Positions 1 to 8,272 of a stretch of DNA of 59,482 nt are shown here, in pieces; position 1 is the first letter of the stretch; the number at the start of each line of letters is the position of its first letter. This DNA is from Rhodoferax sp. (GTDB lineage: Bacteria > Pseudomonadota > Gammaproteobacteria > Burkholderiales > Burkholderiaceae_C). The position numbers and the translations under genes were made by a program. Where the stretch lies: the NCBI GenBank assembly GCA_008015235.1, contig SSFF01000022.1, positions 1 to 59,482 of the forward strand, in the 5' to 3' direction. The notes under the pieces were generated by a model. It saw only the letters and a program-made list of their open reading frames with translations, searched no databases and had not been told where the DNA came from.

Positions 1-3000
1 GCCGCGCACCAGGTGATCATCGTTTGCGGCGAAACCGGTTCGGGCAAGACCACGCAGTTGCCCAAGATCGCGCTGGCCCTGGGGCGCGGCAAGCTCAACT
101 ACCCGGCCGGGCAGCGCGGGCGCCTCATCGGCCACACCCAGCCGCGGCGCATCGCAGCTTCGAGGGTCGCGAAGCGCATCGCCGAGGAGCTGAAAACGCC
201 GCTGGGCGAGGTGGTGGGCTACAAGGTCCGCTTCCAGGACCGCCTGCAGCGTGGCGCCTCGGTCAAGCTCATGACCGACGGCATCCTGCTGGCCGAGACG
301 CAGACCGATCCGCTGCTCAAGGCCTACGACACGCTGATCATCGACGAGGCGCACGAGCGCAGCCTCAACATCGACTTCCTGCTGGGCTACATCAAGCAGA
401 TCCTGCCGCGCCGCCCGGACCTGAAGGTGGTGGTGACCTCGGCCACCATTGATGCCGAGCGCTTTGCCGAGCACTTTGCATCCGCCAAGGGCAAGGCGCC
501 CGTCATCATGGTGTCGGGGCGCATGTTTCCGGTGGAGCAGCGCTACCGTTCGTTCGAAGAAAGCCGCGAGTACGATCTCAACGACGCAATTGCCGAAGCG
601 GTGGACGAACTCTGGCGCGTGCCCGAGCAGCAGGGCGACATTTTGGTCTTCCTGCCCGGCGAGCGCGAAATCCGCGAGGCCGCCGACCATGTGCACAAGC
701 ACCTGAGCCATAACCCGGTGCTGCGCCACGCCGAGGTGTTGCCGCTGTTTGCGCGCCTGAGCCAGGCCGAGCAAGACCGCATTTTTGACGGCCACACTGG
801 GCGGCGCATTGTGCTGGCCACCAACGTGGCCGAAACGTCCCTCACGGTGCCTGGCATCAAATACGTCATTGACGCCGGTACTGCAAGGGTGAAACGCTAC
901 AGTTTCCGTAGCAAGGTGGAGCAGCTGATGGTCGAGCCCATCAGCCAGGCCGCTGCCAACCAGCGTGCCGGGCGCTGCGGCCGGGTGGCCAACGGCATCT
1001 GCATACGCCTGTACGACGAGAAAGACTTTGCTGGGCGTGAGCGTTTCACCACGCCGGAAATTTTGCGTTCCTCGTTGGCCGGTGTCATCCTGCGCATGAA
1101 GTCGCTGCACCTGGGGGCGGTGGAAGACTTTCCCTTTATCGAGCGTCCCAGCGGCCGCGCCATTGCCGACGGCTACCAGCTCCTCAACGAGCTCGGTGCG
1201 GTGGACGACGCCAACGAACTGACCCCCTTGGGCCAGGAGCTGTCACGCCTGCCGCTGGACCCGCGTGTGGGCCGCATGCTGATCGAGGCGCGTGAGCGCA
1301 ATGCATTGAGCGAAGCGCTGGTGATTGCCTCGGCCCTGTCGGTGCAGGACGTGCGCGACCGGCCCATGGAGGCCCAGCAGCAGGCCGACACTGCGCACAA
1401 GAAGTTCGACGACGAGAAGAGCGAATTCACCGGCTACCTGAAGCTGTGGAAGTGGATTCACGAAGCGCGCGGCGAAAAGACCGCAGCCACGCCGGGCGCC
1501 CAGCCTACGCACAAGCTCACCAACCGCCAGTACGAGCAGCTGTTGCGCGCCAACTTCGTCAACATCCGCCGCGTGCGCGAGTGGAAGGACATCTACACCC
1601 AGCTGCATACCGTGGTGGCCGAGCACAAGTGGCGCGAAAACCAGCTGCCCGCCACCTACGAACAGCTGCACCTGTCCATGCTCGCGGGACTGCTGGGCAA
1701 CGTGGGCTGCAAAGTCGAGGCCGAAAACGCCTCGGGCGAGTACCTGGGCGCGCGTGGCATCAAGTTCTATCCGCATCCCGGCGCCCACCTCACCAAGAAG
1801 CCGGGGCGCTGGATTGTGGCCTCCGAATTGGTGGAAACCACGCGCCTGTTCGGGCGCGGCGTGGCTGCCATCGAGCCGCAGTGGCTGGAAACCGTGGGCG
1901 CGCACTTGCTGAAAAAGCAGTTGCTCGATCCGCACTGGGAAAAGAAGGCGGGCGAAGTGGTGGCGCTGGAGCGTGCCACGCTCTACGGCATCGTGGTCTA
2001 CAGCGGCCGGCGGGTGAACTACAGCCGCTACGACATGGCCGCAGCGCGCGAAGTCTTCATCCGCGAAGCGCTGGTCAATGGCGATTGGGAAACCCCGCTG
2101 CCGTTCCTGGCCGCCAACCGTAAGCTCATCAAGCAGGTGGAAGAGCTGGAGCACAAGTCGCGCCGCCAGGACGTGCTGGTGGACGATGAACTGATCTACG
2201 CCTTCTACGAACAACAGCTGCCGGCCGACGTGTGCAGCGGCTACAGCTTGGAGCGCTGGTACCGCGAAGAGGTAAAGAAGCAGCCGAACCTGCTCAAGCT
2301 GACGCGCGACGAGCTCATGCGCCACGAGGCGGCCGGCATCACCACGGCGTCCTTTCCCAAGACCCTGCGGTTGGGCGGTGTGGACTGTGCGGTCACCTAC
2401 CTGCACGAACCCGGCGACGCCCGCGACGGCCTGACCGTGACCGTGCCGCTGTTCGTGCTGAACCAGGTCAGCGAAGAGCGCTGCGAATGGCTGGTGCCCG
2501 GCATGCTCAAGGACAAGGTGCAGGCCCTGCTCAAAACCCTGCACCAGCGCCCGCGTTCCCGGCTGGTGCCGTTGCCGGACACGGCGCAGAAATTTGCCGA
2601 CCAGCTCAACGCCCCTGAAGTGTTTGGCAGCGGCAGCTTGACGGACGCTGTGCTCAAGCTGGTGAAGGACGCCACCTCGCTGAACCTGGTGCGTGCCGAC
2701 ATCAAGGTGGATATGGTGCCTGCGCACCACTTCATGAACTTCCGCGTGGTGGACGAGCACGGCCGCCAGCTGGGGCAGGGGCGCAACATTGGCGCGTTGA
2801 AAGCCGAGTGGGGCAAGCAGGCGCGTGGGGCCTTCCAGGCGCTGGCGCAGCTCAAACTCGGTGGTTCAGAGCCCAATCAGGCCCCAGCCCGCGTAGATAT
2901 TGCGCAGAAAGCTACAAAAAACGTAGCGGCTTCAGCAGGCTCTGTTCAAGGGCAAAAAGTGCCTTCCGCCCGCACGGAATCTGCGCAAGGCGCTCCCAAA

Positions 3001-3927
3001 TCTGGAGCAAGTGCGGGGGGAAGTGCACTGGCGCAGCAGCAGGCTGGCCAGCGCCACACAGCCTGGACCTTTGGCGAACTGCCCGAGCTGCTGGAAATCA
3101 GGAAGGGCGGCCAGACCCTGATCGGCTTCCCGGCCCTCATCGACGGCGGGGACGCGGTCAGCATCGAGGTTTTCGATGAGCCCGAGGTGGCAGCGGCCAA
3201 GCACCGTGCCGGCTTGCAGCGCCTGTTTGCGCTGCAGATCAAGGACGCGCTCAAGTACCTGGAAAAGAACATCCCCGACCTGCAGAAGATGGGCGTTGCC
3301 TACATGCAGGTGGGCACACTCGACGGTGGCAAGGGCGCCAGTGGCGGCACCGTGGAAGAACTGCGCGAGCAGATTCTGGCCGTGGCATTGGACCGCGCCT
3401 TCCTGGCCGACCCGCTACCCACTGACGAGTTCGCCTTCAAAAAACGGGTGGAAGAGGGGCGTGGGCGCCTCACGCTGATTGCCAACGAGGTGGCGCGCCT
3501 GGCGCTCACGGTGCTCACCGAATACGCCACGGCCGCACGCAAGATCAAGGACAGCAAGAACTGCGGCGAGGCCACGGTGGATTCGCTGCAGCAGATTCAG
3601 CGCCTAATGGGCAAGCGCTTTCTCACCGCCACGCCCTGGGAGCGGCTGCAGCACCTGCCGCGCTACCTCAAGGCCATTACCCTGCGCCTGGACAAGTACC
3701 GCGCCGACCCGGCCCGCGACACGGCCCGCCTGCTGGAGCTGCGCCCGCAGGAGCAGCGCTACTGGCGCCTGGTGGCCGAACGCAAGGGCGTGAGCGACGA
3801 ACGCATGGACGAATTCCGCTGGCTGCTCGAAGAGCTGCGCGTAAGCTTCTTTGCTCAGGAACTGCGCACGCCGCAGCCGGTGAGCGTGAAGCGACTTGAT
3901 AAGGCGTGGTCGCAGCTGCAGAGTTGA
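1..3927 (+). CDS. hrpA: ATP-dependent RNA helicase HrpA (5' end outside window)
   Basis: DEAH-box helicase of the HrpA family, which unwinds RNA and in bacteria is linked to mRNA processing and ribosome rescue. The frame is open from base 1, so the start codon lies upstream; a GTG at 13 is an internal valine. Visible motifs, counted in codons from base 1: Walker A GETGSGKT (10-17), DEAH (115-118), TSAT, and QRAGRCGR motif VI (about 321-328). HA2/OB regions and a long C-terminal DUF3418-type region follow. About 1,308 codons are present, against roughly 1,300-1,400 residues for the family, so little is missing. Codons 961 to about 1017 form an Ala/Ser/Gln-rich linker that contains two copies of the dispersed repeat described elsewhere. 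Confidence 0.97.
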   Translation, partial: AAHQVIIVCGETGSGKTTQLPKIALALGRGKLNYPAGQRGRLIGHTQPRRIAASRVAKRIAEELKTPLGEVVGYKVRFQDRLQRGASVKLMTDGILLAETQTDPLLKAYDTLIIDEAHERSLNIDFLLGYIKQILPRRPDLKVVVTSATIDAERFAEHFASAKGKAPVIMVSGRMFPVEQRYRSFEESREYDLNDAIAEAVDELWRVPEQQGDILVFLPGEREIREAADHVHKHLSHNPVLRHAEVLPLFARLSQAEQDRIFDGHTGRRIVLATNVAETSLTVPGIKYVIDAGTARVKRYSFRSKVEQLMVEPISQAAANQRAGRCGRVANGICIRLYDEKDFAGRERFTTPEILRSSLAGVILRMKSLHLGAVEDFPFIERPSGRAIADGYQLLNELGAVDDANELTPLGQELSRLPLDPRVGRMLIEARERNALSEALVIASALSVQDVRDRPMEAQQQADTAHKKFDDEKSEFTGYLKLWKWIHEARGEKTAATPGAQPTHKLTNRQYEQLLRANFVNIRRVREWKDIYTQLHTVVAEHKWRENQLPATYEQLHLSMLAGLLGNVGCKVEAENASGEYLGARGIKFYPHPGAHLTKKPGRWIVASELVETTRLFGRGVAAIEPQWLETVGAHLLKKQLLDPHWEKKAGEVVALERATLYGIVVYSGRRVNYSRYDMAAAREVFIREALVNGDWETPLPFLAANRKLIKQVEELEHKSRRQDVLVDDELIYAFYEQQLPADVCSGYSLERWYREEVKKQPNLLKLTRDELMRHEAAGITTASFPKTLRLGGVDCAVTYLHEPGDARDGLTVTVPLFVLNQVSEERCEWLVPGMLKDKVQALLKTLHQRPRSRLVPLPDTAQKFADQLNAPEVFGSGSLTDAVLKLVKDATSLNLVRADIKVDMVPAHHFMNFRVVDEHGRQLGQGRNIGALKAEWGKQARGAFQALAQLKLGGSEPNQAPARVDIAQKATKNVAASAGSVQGQKVPSARTESAQGAPKSGASAGGSALAQQQAGQRHTAWTFGELPELLEIRKGGQTLIGFPALIDGGDAVSIEVFDEPEVAAAKHRAGLQRLFALQIKDALKYLEKNIPDLQKMGVAYMQVGTLDGGKGASGGTVEELREQILAVALDRAFLADPLPTDEFAFKKRVEEGRGRLTLIANEVARLALTVLTEYATAARKIKDSKNCGEATVDSLQQIQRLMGKRFLTATPWERLQHLPRYLKAITLRLDKYRADPARDTARLLELRPQEQRYWRLVAERKGVSDERMDEFRWLLEELRVSFFAQELRTPQPVSVKRLDKAWSQLQS
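2881..2928 (+). repeat. Dispersed ~50-bp repeat, copy 1 (inside hrpA)
   Basis: Copy with the shared core GCCCGCGTNGAT, then TGCGCAG, then the small hairpin GCTAC-N7-GTAGC. It is read in frame as ARVDIAQKATKNVA in the HrpA linker. Compare the copies at 15232, 30061, 35061, 35779 and 41381, which use the same frame. Confidence 0.8.
2944..3003 (+). repeat. Dispersed ~50-bp repeat, copy 2 (inside hrpA, tandem)
   Basis: More diverged copy 15 bp after copy 1, same orientation. The core GCCCGCACGGAATCTGCGCA is recognisable, as is the flanking CAAG..CAAAAAGTGC that matches the tail of the copy at 33068. It is read in the same frame (ARTESAQGAPKSGA) and extends the HrpA linker. Confidence 0.6.
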
Positions 3928-4116
3928 GACCAGGCTTTTCGGTGCAGGGTCATATGCCCAAAGGGCATGTTGGCCGGAGCCACAAGGCCTGGACGCAATT
4001 GGCCAATTAAGTCCAAGCCAGTGGGTGCTGGCGCCCACTGGAACATTCCGCACCGAATGCCTATGATGTGCGCAGAACATGCAGGGAGTGGGGCGTCTGG
4101 ACTACACAGGATTTCC

Positions 4117-5004
4117 ATGCAAACACCAAGGGTTGGTCTTGAAAAACATGTGCGCAGGCTGGGGGCATTGGTTGTTGCCCTGTGCTGTGCCGGGCCGGTT
4201 GCGGCCGACACCGTGAGCTGGATCGGCACGGACCTTGCGCCGATGACGATGCCGCAAGGCGAGCATGCCCGTGAAGGCTACATCGACCAGCTCTACAAAT
4301 ACCTGGTCGAGGCCATGCCCCAGCACACCCTGCAGGAAGAAATTGTTCCCCTTACCCGGGTGATGTTCATGGCCCAGCGCAATGGCCCCATTTGCATGAG
4401 CATCCTGTTCCAGACACCCGAGCGCGAGGCCTTCCTGCGTTTCACGGCACCCTACGGTTACCTGTACCCCATCGGTGTGGTCACGCGCGATAGCGACCAG
4501 GCCCGGTTCGCCCCATACATCACCAAGTCAGGCAACTTCCTGCTGGACAAAGCCTTGCAGGACGCGCGATTGGGCTTGGGAGTGGCCAGCGACCGCAGCT
4601 ACGGAGCCAAGATCGACAGCCTGGTGAAGCCCTTGGTGGGGGCGGCTGCGAGAAACGTACAGCAGGTGTTTCAGGGCGAATCCACCAAAGTGCTGCTGGC
4701 CATGCTGGGGCGCCAGCGCTTTGACTACATGTTTGCATTTCCCAGCGAAGTTGAGTTCTTTGCCGGGCCGTCGAGCGGATTACGCTTCTATCCGATTGAA
4801 GGCAACAGCGACTTGCTGCCCGGACGCTTCAGCTGCACCAAGAGTCCGGAAACCGACCGGGTGTTTGCCGACGTGTCGCGCCTGGTGCAGACCCGCAAGG
4901 TACAGCCTACCTTCATGGCAGCCTATGAGCGCTGGTTGCCGAAATACCTCATCAAACCCTACCGGCAGCGCCTGCAGGAAATGCAGGCCACCACCGGCCC
5001 CTGA
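4117..5004 (+). CDS. Periplasmic solute-binding-like protein
   Basis: 295-aa predicted periplasmic protein. I chose ATG 4117 because it gives a clean signal peptide: basic VRR, then a hydrophobic ALVVALCCAG stretch, then cleavage near VAA/D. The open frame continues upstream to 3967, but that extension looks non-coding. The mature part resembles type-2 extracellular solute-binding proteins (SBP_bac_3-like; motifs such as LTRVMFMAQR and ITKSGNFLLD), the kind often annotated as TIGR02285-like hypothetical proteins. There is no adjacent permease or ATPase, so it may act as a sensor or orphan binding protein rather than in transport. Ligand unknown. It converges on hsp20 with a 5-bp gap. The 189-bp leader from hrpA holds two short hairpins (3954-3968 and 4018-4041) without T-runs. 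Confidence 0.75.
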   Translation: MQTPRVGLEKHVRRLGALVVALCCAGPVAADTVSWIGTDLAPMTMPQGEHAREGYIDQLYKYLVEAMPQHTLQEEIVPLTRVMFMAQRNGPICMSILFQTPEREAFLRFTAPYGYLYPIGVVTRDSDQARFAPYITKSGNFLLDKALQDARLGLGVASDRSYGAKIDSLVKPLVGAAARNVQQVFQGESTKVLLAMLGRQRFDYMFAFPSEVEFFAGPSSGLRFYPIEGNSDLLPGRFSCTKSPETDRVFADVSRLVQTRKVQPTFMAAYERWLPKYLIKPYRQRLQEMQATTGP

Positions 5005-5009
5005 GCGGA

Positions 5010-5441
5010 TCAGTCAATCGCCAGGCGCTGGGCCCCGGCACCGACCTGGCGCTTGGCCAGGGTCAGCGTGAGCACGCCATTGTCAAACTGGGCGCTGGAG
5101 CGCTCCTGGTCAATGTCTACCGGCAACTGGAAGCTGCGCGAGACGGCGCCGAAATAGCGCTCGGAGCGCAGCACCTTTTCGTTGCGGCTGCTGCTGTCGT
5201 GCTGCTTGACCTCGGCGCGCAGGGTCACGACCGGGCCGTCCAGGGTGATGTGGATGTCTTCCTTGGGGACACCGGGAATTTCGGCATGCACGATGTAGGC
5301 ACTGTCGTTTTCCTTGACGTCGATCTTGATCTGCTGCGCACTGGGCAGCGGGTCGCCGTGTAGGGGCTTGACGTAGTAGCTGGGGGCTACGTCACGGAAG
5401 AAGTCGTCGAGAAAATTGCCACGATGCATCAGGGAACTCAT
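5010..5441 (-). CDS. Hsp20/alpha-crystallin small heat-shock protein
   Basis: 143-aa small heat-shock chaperone that holds unfolding proteins in the cytoplasm in an ATP-independent way. An alpha-crystallin domain covers about residues 40-135: IKIDVKEND, AEIPGVPKEDI, the L-x-GPVVTL strand, and the closing FDNGVLTLTLAK, with the G-x-L signature just before the C-terminal tail. The start ATG at 5441 is preceded by a GAGGAG ribosome-binding site. The 146-bp leader holds a TTGAT-N4-GTCAA box (5549-5562), a CTTGAG that could belong to a sigma-32-like promoter, and a CTGGCAC/GTGCCAG inverted repeat (5475-5489). The gene lies downstream of, and in the same direction as, the sugar dehydrogenase gene, but is probably transcribed from its own promoter. 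Confidence 0.93.
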   Translation of the reverse strand: MSSLMHRGNFLDDFFRDVAPSYYVKPLHGDPLPSAQQIKIDVKENDSAYIVHAEIPGVPKEDIHITLDGPVVTLRAEVKQHDSSSRNEKVLRSERYFGAVSRSFQLPVDIDQERSSAQFDNGVLTLTLAKRQVGAGAQRLAID

Positions 5442-5474
5442 CTTTTACTCCTCGCTTCAGTAGGGGCCGATGCG

Positions 5475-5489
5475 CTGGCACCGTGCCAG
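5475..5489 (-). promoter_or_regulatory. Inverted repeat in the hsp20 leader
   Basis: Perfect 7-bp arms CTGGCAC / GTGCCAG around one base, about 35 bp before the hsp20 start codon. It would form a tight mRNA hairpin or a protein-binding dyad. Whether it is used is unknown. Confidence 0.35.
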
Positions 5490-5548
5490 TGCACCCCCAT
5501 CGAATTTAGGAACTCTGGCGCTGAACTCAAGGGCTTTGTGCGGGACGT

Positions 5549-5562
5549 TTGATGTGCGTCAA
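5549..5562. promoter_or_regulatory. Candidate FNR/ANR box upstream of hsp20
   Basis: TTGATGTGCGTCAA, a dyad within GTTTGA-N6-TCAAAC. It matches the FNR/ANR consensus TTGAT-N4-ATCAA except for one base. It lies 108 bp before the hsp20 ATG, consistent with an activator position if transcription starts about 65-70 bp before the gene. Confidence 0.55.
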
Positions 5563-5587
5563 ACCGGCACTGCCCGAGCCCCTGGAT

Positions 5588-6730
5588 TCAGGGGCTGGGT
5601 ACCAGGCGAAGCAGTCGACCTTGGGGGTGGTCGGTGAGCAGGTAGATGTAGCCGTCGGGGCCTTGGCGTACATCACGCACGCGTTCACCCAGGTCATTGA
5701 GCAGGCGGCTTTCCTTCACGACCGCGCCTTGGAAAGGTGCTGCCAGGTGCAGACGCGCCAGATGGGTGAACTTGAGTGAACCGACCAGCAGGTTGCCAAC
5801 CCAGTCTTCGCCATAGCGTTTGCTTGTCACAAATGCCATGCCCGACGGTGCGATGGACGGCGTCCACTGGTGCAGTGGCTGCTCGGTTCCTTCACGTTGT
5901 GGCTTGCCGTCCCCCACAGAGGTGAAGTTGTAGTTGCGCCCGAAGCTGACCAGCGGCCAGCCGAAGTTGCTACCCGGTTGCGGCAGGTTGATCTCATCAC
6001 CCCCCATGGGGCCATGCTCGTGGATCCAGAGCGTGCCATCGGGTGCCATGGCAGCCCCCTGGGGGTTGCGGTGTCCAAAGCTCCAGATCTCGGGTAGTGC
6101 GCCTGGTGTGGACACGAAAGGATTGTCTGGGGGGACGCTGCCATCCGTTGCGATGCGAATTACCTTGCCGTGGTGGTTGTCCAGTTTCTGGGCATTGTCC
6201 CGGTGGTGAAATCGCTCACCCAGGGTCAGGTACAGCAGGGGCTTCTGTGCGGGGGGCGGGGGCGAAGCCAGGGCAATACGGCACCCGAAGTGCAGGGTGC
6301 TTTTCACCTTGGGCTGCTGCACAAAAATAGTCTTCACGTCGACCAGCCGGTTGGCGTCTTGGGAGAGCGTGGCAGTGGCCAGGGCGGTGCTGTTGGTATT
6401 GCCGTCACTCCCAGCCTGCGCATAGCAGAAGTACAGGCGCCTGTTTTCGGCAAACCTGGCATCCAGCGCCAGGTCGAGCAAGCCACCTTGGCCCGCGCTG
6501 GCGACTTCGGGAACACCTTGCAGTGGCACACCAATACGGCCGTCGCGTTGCACGATGCGCATTCTTCCCGGCCGTTCGGTCACCAGGAAGGAGCCGTCGG
6601 GCAGAAAGGCGAGGGCCCACGGATGTTCCAGACCCTTGGCAACAACCTGTGTCGTGACATCTGCAAGCGCTGCAGCCCCCTGCAGGGCCAGGGCAAGTAC
6701 CAAGCAAGGTATACGGTATCGCTGGGTCAT
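5588..6730 (-). CDS. PQQ-dependent aldose sugar dehydrogenase (YliI/Asd-like)
   Basis: 380-aa predicted periplasmic quinoprotein of the glucose/sorbosone dehydrogenase family, six-bladed beta-propeller type; it oxidises aldose sugars using PQQ. ATG 6730 gives a signal peptide (MTQRYR, then LVLALALQGAAALA) and leaves a 13-bp gap after tdk; the open frame continues to 6799 but would overlap tdk. Family motifs seen: GLEHPWALAFLPDG near the N-terminus, ERPGRMRIV, GQGGLLDLALD, FGHRNPQG, and HEHGPMGGDEIN. Length fits E. coli YliI (about 371 aa). No PQQ synthesis genes are in the window. Substrate cannot be read from sequence. Confidence 0.88.
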   Translation of the reverse strand: MTQRYRIPCLVLALALQGAAALADVTTQVVAKGLEHPWALAFLPDGSFLVTERPGRMRIVQRDGRIGVPLQGVPEVASAGQGGLLDLALDARFAENRRLYFCYAQAGSDGNTNSTALATATLSQDANRLVDVKTIFVQQPKVKSTLHFGCRIALASPPPPAQKPLLYLTLGERFHHRDNAQKLDNHHGKVIRIATDGSVPPDNPFVSTPGALPEIWSFGHRNPQGAAMAPDGTLWIHEHGPMGGDEINLPQPGSNFGWPLVSFGRNYNFTSVGDGKPQREGTEQPLHQWTPSIAPSGMAFVTSKRYGEDWVGNLLVGSLKFTHLARLHLAAPFQGAVVKESRLLNDLGERVRDVRQGPDGYIYLLTDHPQGRLLRLVPSP

Positions 6731-6743
6731 GGAAGTCAGGGTC

Positions 6744-7307
6744 TCACGTATCTGCGTAAAAGCAGCGCGCGCACGACTGTTTGTAGCGGTCATTGCCACC
6801 GATGACCACCTGTTCGCCTTCCTTGACCTTGCGGCCCTGGTCGTCGATGCGCACGTTCATGGTGGCCTTGCGGCCGCAGGCGCAGATGGTCTTGAGCTCT
6901 TCCAAATCGTCGGCCAGGGTCAGTAGGGCCGCAGCGCCTGGAAAAGCATCGCCCCGGAAGTCGGAGCGGATGCCAAAGCAGATGATGGGCAGGTTGCAGG
7001 TGTGGGCCACACGGTGCAGCTGCCGCACCTGGTCCACGCCCATGAACTGTGCCTCGTCAATCAGCACGCAGGCCAGTCCCTGCGGTGGTGACAACAGGGC
7101 AAAGAAGTCGGTGTCGGCGTCGAACACCCGGGCTTCGCGCGTGAGCCCCAGGCGCGAGTTGATCTTGCCGACACCGGCACGGTCATCAATGGCGGCGGTG
7201 AACAGGGCCACCTGCTGGCCTTGTTCCTCGTAGTTGTAGGCAATCTGCAGCAACGAGGTCGATTTGCCGGCATTCATTGCCGAGTAGCGGAAAAATAGTT
7301 TGGCCAT
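6744..7307 (-). CDS. tdk: Thymidine kinase
   Basis: 187-aa type II thymidine kinase that phosphorylates thymidine to dTMP in the salvage pathway. P-loop SAMNAGKS at residues 9-16 and the Walker B-like DEAQF near residue 84 are intact. The C-terminal zinc-binding cysteines are present (CACG and CARC pairs), as is the thymidine-contact region VVIGGNDRYKQ. Length and motif order match E. coli Tdk. It lies between the PAP2 gene upstream (12-bp gap) and the sugar dehydrogenase gene downstream (13-bp gap) on the same strand; the close spacing suggests co-transcription rather than a functional link. Confidence 0.97.
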   Translation of the reverse strand: MAKLFFRYSAMNAGKSTSLLQIAYNYEEQGQQVALFTAAIDDRAGVGKINSRLGLTREARVFDADTDFFALLSPPQGLACVLIDEAQFMGVDQVRQLHRVAHTCNLPIICFGIRSDFRGDAFPGAAALLTLADDLEELKTICACGRKATMNVRIDDQGRKVKEGEQVVIGGNDRYKQSCARCFYADT

Positions 7308-7319
7308 GGAAAAGTCGAT

Positions 7320-8210
7320 TCAATGGGCGTGGGGCATGGGGTGGGCACGGCCGGCCAGCCCCATGCGCACGAAGATGGCGGGCAGGAGCAGCGAGACGAA
7401 GATGCCGCTGACCAGTCCCTTCATGAGCGACCACTGCATCGGGTCCATCAGGGTGTCGGCGCCCAGCACCTTGAGCAGTTTCTGTTCGCCGATGAAAGCC
7501 ACGGCTCCGAACAATCCGACCAGGATCTTCTTGTGAAGTTCGGTTGGAGGGGCGTAGTCGAGCTGGCCATCGTCCACGTGCAGCGCCCAGGTGGCCGCGG
7601 CCAGCCAACCGGCCAGCATCGGCACGTAGTCGGGGGCGTTGCCGGGCCAGGTCTTCAGGGCTACGGCGGTTACCACGGCGATCAGCAGCGCACTGGTGGT
7701 GAAGTGCAGTTGCCATTGGAAATTGCGGTGTCGCAGCGACTCAAAGATGACCAAGGTCACGGCCCCGATGGCGGCACCTACGGTCACGTCCTCCAAATCG
7801 TGGACGCCCAGGTACATGCGGCTGGCCATCACGCCCAGGGCGATCAGGCCGCACAGCAGCCAGGCCCAGGCGGCGCGGATTTCCCAGGCCAGCCACATCC
7901 ACATCACCACGGCCAGCTGGGCGTGGCCGCTGGGTAGGCCGTAGCTGGCGTTGACCAGGTCGTCCAGGCGCAGTTCCAGCGGCGGGCGCGGGTCCTGGAA
8001 CCAGTCCTTGGCGTAGGCGTTGACGAGCGCCGAAATGGAAACCAGCACCAGCAGCCGGTAGAACACGGTCTTGCTCGCGCTCCAGTAGCCTATGGCCATG
8101 AAGAACATGATGAAGGTGGCATAGCCCAGCCAGGACAGACCAAAGGCCAACTGCGTCAGCAGCTCGGTGCGGTAGGGGACGATCCAGGCCACGTCGTGCC
8201 AGATATTCAT
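7320..8210 (-). CDS. PAP2-family membrane phosphatase
   Basis: 296-aa multi-pass membrane protein of the type 2 phosphatidic acid phosphatase superfamily. The catalytic signature is complete: KDWFQDPRP (K-x6-RP), LPSGHAQ (PSGH), and SRMYLGVHDLEDV (SR-x5-H-x3-D). Such enzymes remove phosphate from lipid phosphates such as phosphatidate or undecaprenyl pyrophosphate. About 100 residues beyond the PAP2 core add four or more hydrophobic segments (IAVVTAVALKTW, MLAGWLAAATWAL, ILVGLFGAVAFIG, IFVSLLLPAIFVRMG), longer than a minimal PAP2 protein. The exact lipid substrate is not evident. A copy of the dispersed repeat lies just upstream of the start. Confidence 0.88.
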   Translation of the reverse strand: MNIWHDVAWIVPYRTELLTQLAFGLSWLGYATFIMFFMAIGYWSASKTVFYRLLVLVSISALVNAYAKDWFQDPRPPLELRLDDLVNASYGLPSGHAQLAVVMWMWLAWEIRAAWAWLLCGLIALGVMASRMYLGVHDLEDVTVGAAIGAVTLVIFESLRHRNFQWQLHFTTSALLIAVVTAVALKTWPGNAPDYVPMLAGWLAAATWALHVDDGQLDYAPPTELHKKILVGLFGAVAFIGEQKLLKVLGADTLMDPMQWSLMKGLVSGIFVSLLLPAIFVRMGLAGRAHPMPHAH

Positions 8211-8220
8211 GATTGCTCCT

Positions 8221-8272
8221 TTATTTATAGCTGCCTACTTAATTTATACGCGGGCTAGCGCTTGATTTCGTC
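8221..8272 (-). repeat. Dispersed ~50-bp repeat, copy 3 (intergenic)
   Basis: Copy of the repeat between the PAP2 start and the EcsC-like stop, spilling into the last codons of the EcsC-like gene. Shared core read on the plus strand: TATAGCTGCC, then ACGCGGGCTAGCGC. Relative to the hrpA copies it is inverted. Confidence 0.7.

Noticed and set aside
1243..2760. A 505-codon minus-strand open frame opposite hrpA
   Set aside because: Antisense shadow of hrpA; product lacks domains and has no ribosome-binding site.
3954..4041. Two hairpins after hrpA (ATGCCC/GGGCAT and CCAGTGGG/CCCACTGG) as terminators
   Set aside because: Neither is followed by a T-run; the stems are short. Kept only as structural notes.
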